Of a stretch of DNA of 10,277 nt, positions 7,774 through 10,277 are shown piece by piece (within the stretch, counting starts at the first letter, position 1; each line of letters begins with the position of its first letter). The position numbers and the translations under genes are program-made. This stretch comes from Jatrophihabitans sp. (GTDB taxonomy: Bacteria; Actinomycetota; Actinomycetes; Mycobacteriales; Jatrophihabitantaceae), in contig JAOPVG010000526.1 of assembly GCA_025966255.1 (NCBI GenBank), forward strand, positions 1 to 10,277. The letters are read 5' to 3'. The notes under the pieces are model-generated. The model made no database searches. It was not told where the DNA came from and worked only from the letters and a program-made list of their open reading frames with translations.

Positions 7774-8972
7774 GTGCAGTACAAAGCAACGAAAGCAGGT
7801 CAGTCATGGTCGACCGTGAAGCCGTCACCACGGTCCTTCGCAGGCAGCGCATCGAGTTGCCGTCGTGGGCGTTCGGCAACTCCGGCACCCGGTTCAAGGT
7901 GTTTGCGCAGGCCGGTGTGCCGCGGGACGCGTTCGAGAAGATCGCCGACGCCGCCCAGGTCCACCGCTACACCGGGGTGGCGCCGAGAGTGGCATTGCAC
8001 ATCCCGTGGGACAAGGTCGACGACTACGCCGTACTGGCGGCCGCGGCGAAGGATCTCGGCATCGAACTCGGCACGATCAACGCGAACGTCTTCCAGGACG
8101 ACGACTTCATGCTGGGCAGCATCACCAACCCCGATCCGCGGATCCGGCGCAAGGCGCTCGACCATCTCTTCGAGTGCGTGGACGTCATGGATCAGACCGG
8201 CTCCCGCGACCTCAAGCTGTGGTTCTCCGACGGCACGAACTACCCGGGCCAGGACAACATCCGGGCCCGGCAGGACCGCCTCGCCGAGGGACTGCGCGCG
8301 GTGTACGACCGCCTCGGCGAACACCAGCGGCTGATCCTCGAGTACAAGCTGTTCGAGCCGGCGTTCTACACGATGGATGTGCCCGACTGGGGCACGTCGT
8401 ACGCGCACTGTCTCGAGCTGGGTCCGCAGGCGAAGGTGTGTGTCGACACCGGCCACCACGCTCCGGGCACCAACATCGAGTTCATCGTCGCGTTCCTGAT
8501 GCGGGCCGGGAAGCTCGGCGCGTTCGACTTCAACTCGCGCTTCTACGCCGACGACGACCTCATGGTCGGCAGCGCCGATCCGTTCCAGCTGTTCCGGATC
8601 CTGTTCGAGGTGGCGACCGCCGGCGGCTTCGACGTCGACACCGACATCGCGTTCATGCTCGACCAGTGCCACAACATCGAACCGAAGATCCCCGGCCAGA
8701 TCCGCTCGGTGATGAACGTGCAGGAGGCGTCGGCGAAGGCGCTGCTCGTCGACCTGGACGCCCTCGCCGCGGCCCAGCAGGCGGGCGACGTTCTCGGCGC
8801 GAACGCCGTCCTGATGGATGCCTACAACACCGACGTCCGGCCCTTGCTCGCTGAGCTGCGCTCCGAGCAGGGGCTGGATCCCAACCCGATGGCCGCGTAT
8901 GCGAGGTCCGGCTACCCCGAGCGCATCGTCGCGGATCGGGTCGGCGGCCAGCAGGCCGGCTGGGGCGCCTAG
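7770..8972 (+). CDS. rhaI: L-rhamnose isomerase, RhaI type
   Basis: From the ATG at 7770 this is a 400-residue xylose-isomerase-like TIM barrel converting L-rhamnose to L-rhamnulose. It aligns over its length with the Pseudomonas stutzeri L-rhamnose isomerase (LHIPWDK; EPAFYTMDVPDWGTSY; DTGHHAPGTNIE; DQCHN; YRASGY-like ARSGYPER). Metal ligands correspond as Glu191 (Glu219), Asp226 (Asp254), His229 (His257), Asp261 and Asp263 (Asp289, Asp291) and Asp298 (Asp327). The ligand equivalent to His281 is Asp253 here. The ATG at 7770 overlaps the previous stop like other junctions of the operon. A second ATG at 7806 with GCAGG (7795-7799) six bases ahead would give 388 residues and is a real alternative; the first 12 residues are not conserved with anything I recognise. 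Confidence 0.95.
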   Translation: MSAVQSNESRSVMVDREAVTTVLRRQRIELPSWAFGNSGTRFKVFAQAGVPRDAFEKIADAAQVHRYTGVAPRVALHIPWDKVDDYAVLAAAAKDLGIELGTINANVFQDDDFMLGSITNPDPRIRRKALDHLFECVDVMDQTGSRDLKLWFSDGTNYPGQDNIRARQDRLAEGLRAVYDRLGEHQRLILEYKLFEPAFYTMDVPDWGTSYAHCLELGPQAKVCVDTGHHAPGTNIEFIVAFLMRAGKLGAFDFNSRFYADDDLMVGSADPFQLFRILFEVATAGGFDVDTDIAFMLDQCHNIEPKIPGQIRSVMNVQEASAKALLVDLDALAAAQQAGDVLGANAVLMDAYNTDVRPLLAELRSEQGLDPNPMAAYARSGYPERIVADRVGGQQAGWGA

Positions 8973-8997
8973 CCTCGTGTCCGGCTCCCTCACGACC

Positions 8998-9068
8998 CGG
9001 TTTGCACCCGCAGCCGCCGCTAACTCCGCGTTCGGACGCGAGTTAGCGACGCGGGCGGGTGCAAACCG
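8998..9068. repeat. Long imperfect palindrome / hairpin inside the operon
   Basis: The outer arms CGGTTTGCACCCG (8998-9010) and CGGGTGCAAACCG (9056-9068) are perfect 13-bp complements. Inside, CCGC (9014-9017) pairs with GCGG (9051-9054), CGCTAACT (9018-9025) with AGTTAGCG (9041-9048), and CGCG (9027-9030) with CGCG (9037-9040), leaving TTCGGA as the loop. About 30 base pairs form with only three small bulges (9012-9013, 9026 and 9049-9050). No T-run follows, so it is not a classical terminator. It fills most of the 128-base gap between the isomerase and aldolase genes and ends 32 bases before the next ATG. It could be a dispersed repeat, an mRNA processing or stability element, or an attenuator. 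Confidence 0.85.
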
Positions 9069-9100
9069 TGGGACACCGACAGAACCAGCAGAGGAACCAC

Positions 9101-10277
9101 ATGTCTGAACCGTCTACCGTTGCCGAACTGATCGCCCGGTCCAACCGGCTCGGAGCCGACCCCCGCAACACCAACTACGCGGGCGGCAACACCTCGGCCA
9201 AGGGCAGCGCCATCGACCCCGTCACGTCCGAGCCGGTGGACCTGCTCTGGGTGAAGGGATCCGGCGGTGACCTCGGCACACTGAAGGCGGCCGGGCTGGC
9301 GGTGCTGCGCCTCGATCGGCTGCGCGCGCTGGTCGACGTTTACCCCGGCGTCGGGCGTGAGGACGAGATGGTCGCCGCGTTCGACTACTGCCTGCACGGC
9401 AAGGGCGGCGCGGCGCCGTCGATCGACACGGCGATGCACGGCCTCGTCGATCAGCCGCACGTCGACCACCTGCACCCCGACTCCGGCATCGCGTTCGCGA
9501 CGGCCGCCGACGGCGAGCGGCTGACCGCCGAGTGCTTCGGCGACCGCGTCGTGTGGGTGCCGTGGCGCCGGCCCGGGTTCCAGCTGGGTTTGGAGATCTC
9601 GGCCGTCGCTTCAGCCAACCCGCAGGCCATCGGCTGCGTGCTCGGTGGCCACGGCATCACCGCCTGGGCCTCGACGAGTGAGCAGTGCGAGGCGAACTCG
9701 CTGGAGATCATCCGGACCGCCGAGGCCTTTCTCGCCGACCGCGGCCGGCCCGAGCCGTTCGGCGCGGTGATCCACGAGACGCTGCCCGGGGCCGAGCGGC
9801 AGGTGCGCGCCGCCGCCCTCGCCCCGGTGCTGCGCGGACTCGCCTCGACCGACCGGCCGCAGGTGGGGCACTTCACCGACTCCGACGTAGTGCTCGACTT
9901 CGTGACCCGCGCCGAGCACCCGCGCCTGGCCGCACTCGGCACGTCGTGCCCCGATCACTTCCTGCGCACGAAGGTGCGGCCGATGGTCCTGGACCTGCCG
10001 CCGGCGGCCCCGCTCGAGGACGTCATCGCCCGGTTGACGGAGCTGCACGCCGCCTACCGCGACGACTACGCCGCGTACTACCAGAAGTACTCGACGCCGG
10101 ACTCGCCCCCGATGCGCGGCGCCGACCCGGCGATCGTGCTCGTCCCCGGCGTGGGCATGTTCAGCTTCGGCAAGGACAAGCAGACGGCCCGGGTGGCCGG
10201 CGAGTTCTACGTCAACGCCATCAACGTCATGCGCGGCGCTGAGTCGATCTCGACGTACGCGCCCATCGACGAGTCGG
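9101..10277 (+). CDS. rhaE: Bifunctional rhamnulose-1-phosphate aldolase / lactaldehyde (alcohol) dehydrogenase, 5' part
   Basis: Only the first 392 codons are in the window; the family is usually about 680 residues. The N-terminal class II aldolase domain shows NYAGGNTSAKG near residue 25, WVKGSGGDL, PSIDTAMH with Asp109, and the zinc ligands His123 and His125 (HLHPD) and His184 (GGHG). It cleaves L-rhamnulose-1-phosphate to DHAP and L-lactaldehyde. The text reaches the linker into the short-chain dehydrogenase half (VLVPGVGMFSFGKDKQTARVAGEFYVNAINVM), which oxidises lactaldehyde to lactate. The AGAGGAA before the ATG at 9101 is a good ribosome binding site. A stand-alone aldolase is unlikely because the fusion-family linker is present and still open at the edge. 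The rhamnulokinase that should act before it is not in the window. Confidence 0.94.
   Translation, partial: MSEPSTVAELIARSNRLGADPRNTNYAGGNTSAKGSAIDPVTSEPVDLLWVKGSGGDLGTLKAAGLAVLRLDRLRALVDVYPGVGREDEMVAAFDYCLHGKGGAAPSIDTAMHGLVDQPHVDHLHPDSGIAFATAADGERLTAECFGDRVVWVPWRRPGFQLGLEISAVASANPQAIGCVLGGHGITAWASTSEQCEANSLEIIRTAEAFLADRGRPEPFGAVIHETLPGAERQVRAAALAPVLRGLASTDRPQVGHFTDSDVVLDFVTRAEHPRLAALGTSCPDHFLRTKVRPMVLDLPPAAPLEDVIARLTELHAAYRDDYAAYYQKYSTPDSPPMRGADPAIVLVPGVGMFSFGKDKQTARVAGEFYVNAINVMRGAESISTYAPIDES

Noticed and set aside
7800..8993. A 397-codon minus-strand open frame opposite rhaI
   Set aside because: It lies antisense to a fully convincing isomerase and has no recognisable domain; high third-position G/C removes stop codons in this frame.
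8998..9068. Rho-independent terminator after rhaI
   Set aside because: The stem is much longer than usual, there is no T-run on either side, and an operon gene of the same pathway follows immediately.
9425..9427. Loss of the catalytic Glu of class II aldolases (Asp109 here)
   Set aside because: From memory, PSIDT followed by a hydrophobic residue and His is the usual form in the bifunctional RhaE family, so the Asp appears to be a family trait and not a defect.

Overview
The window has strongly G/C-rich coding sequence, GTG and ATG starts, many ATGA stop/start overlaps, a LacI-type local regulator and a Ser-rich lipoprotein solute-binding protein with an LAAC lipobox. Together these suggest a high-GC Gram-positive bacterium (Actinomycetota). 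The genus cannot be told from the sequence.

The content is an L-rhamnose uptake and catabolism locus cut at both edges. On the minus strand (1-929, C-terminus off the left edge) lies a LacI-family repressor. A divergent control region (930-1168) follows, with a plausible promoter for each direction and several inverted repeats. On the plus strand eight genes then run without a convincing terminator: a CUT2 sugar ABC transporter (double ATPase 1169-2680, permeases 2677-3726 and 3716-4843, lipoprotein binding protein 4840-5934), L-rhamnose mutarotase (5947-6285), an isomerase of the L-arabinose/L-fucose isomerase fold (6319-7773), an RhaI-type L-rhamnose isomerase (7770-8972), and the start of a fused rhamnulose-1-phosphate aldolase/lactaldehyde dehydrogenase (9101 to the right edge). 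Four junctions overlap (three as ATGA), which indicates one co-translated operon.

In the inferred pathway the ABC importer brings in L-rhamnose, RhaM interconverts its anomers, RhaI makes L-rhamnulose, a rhamnulokinase not present here makes rhamnulose-1-phosphate, and the RhaE-type enzyme splits it to DHAP and L-lactaldehyde and oxidises the latter. The LacI protein presumably represses both itself and the operon.

The parts that this standard pathway does not explain are: a second, unrelated aldose isomerase translationally coupled to RhaI; a substituted metal ligand in RhaI (Asp where the Pseudomonas stutzeri enzyme has His281); a roughly 30-bp-stem hairpin lodged inside the operon between rhaI and rhaE; and a control region with a near-perfect 22-bp palindrome, a related second site about 166 bp away, and three copies of the octamer GTTTCGCC.
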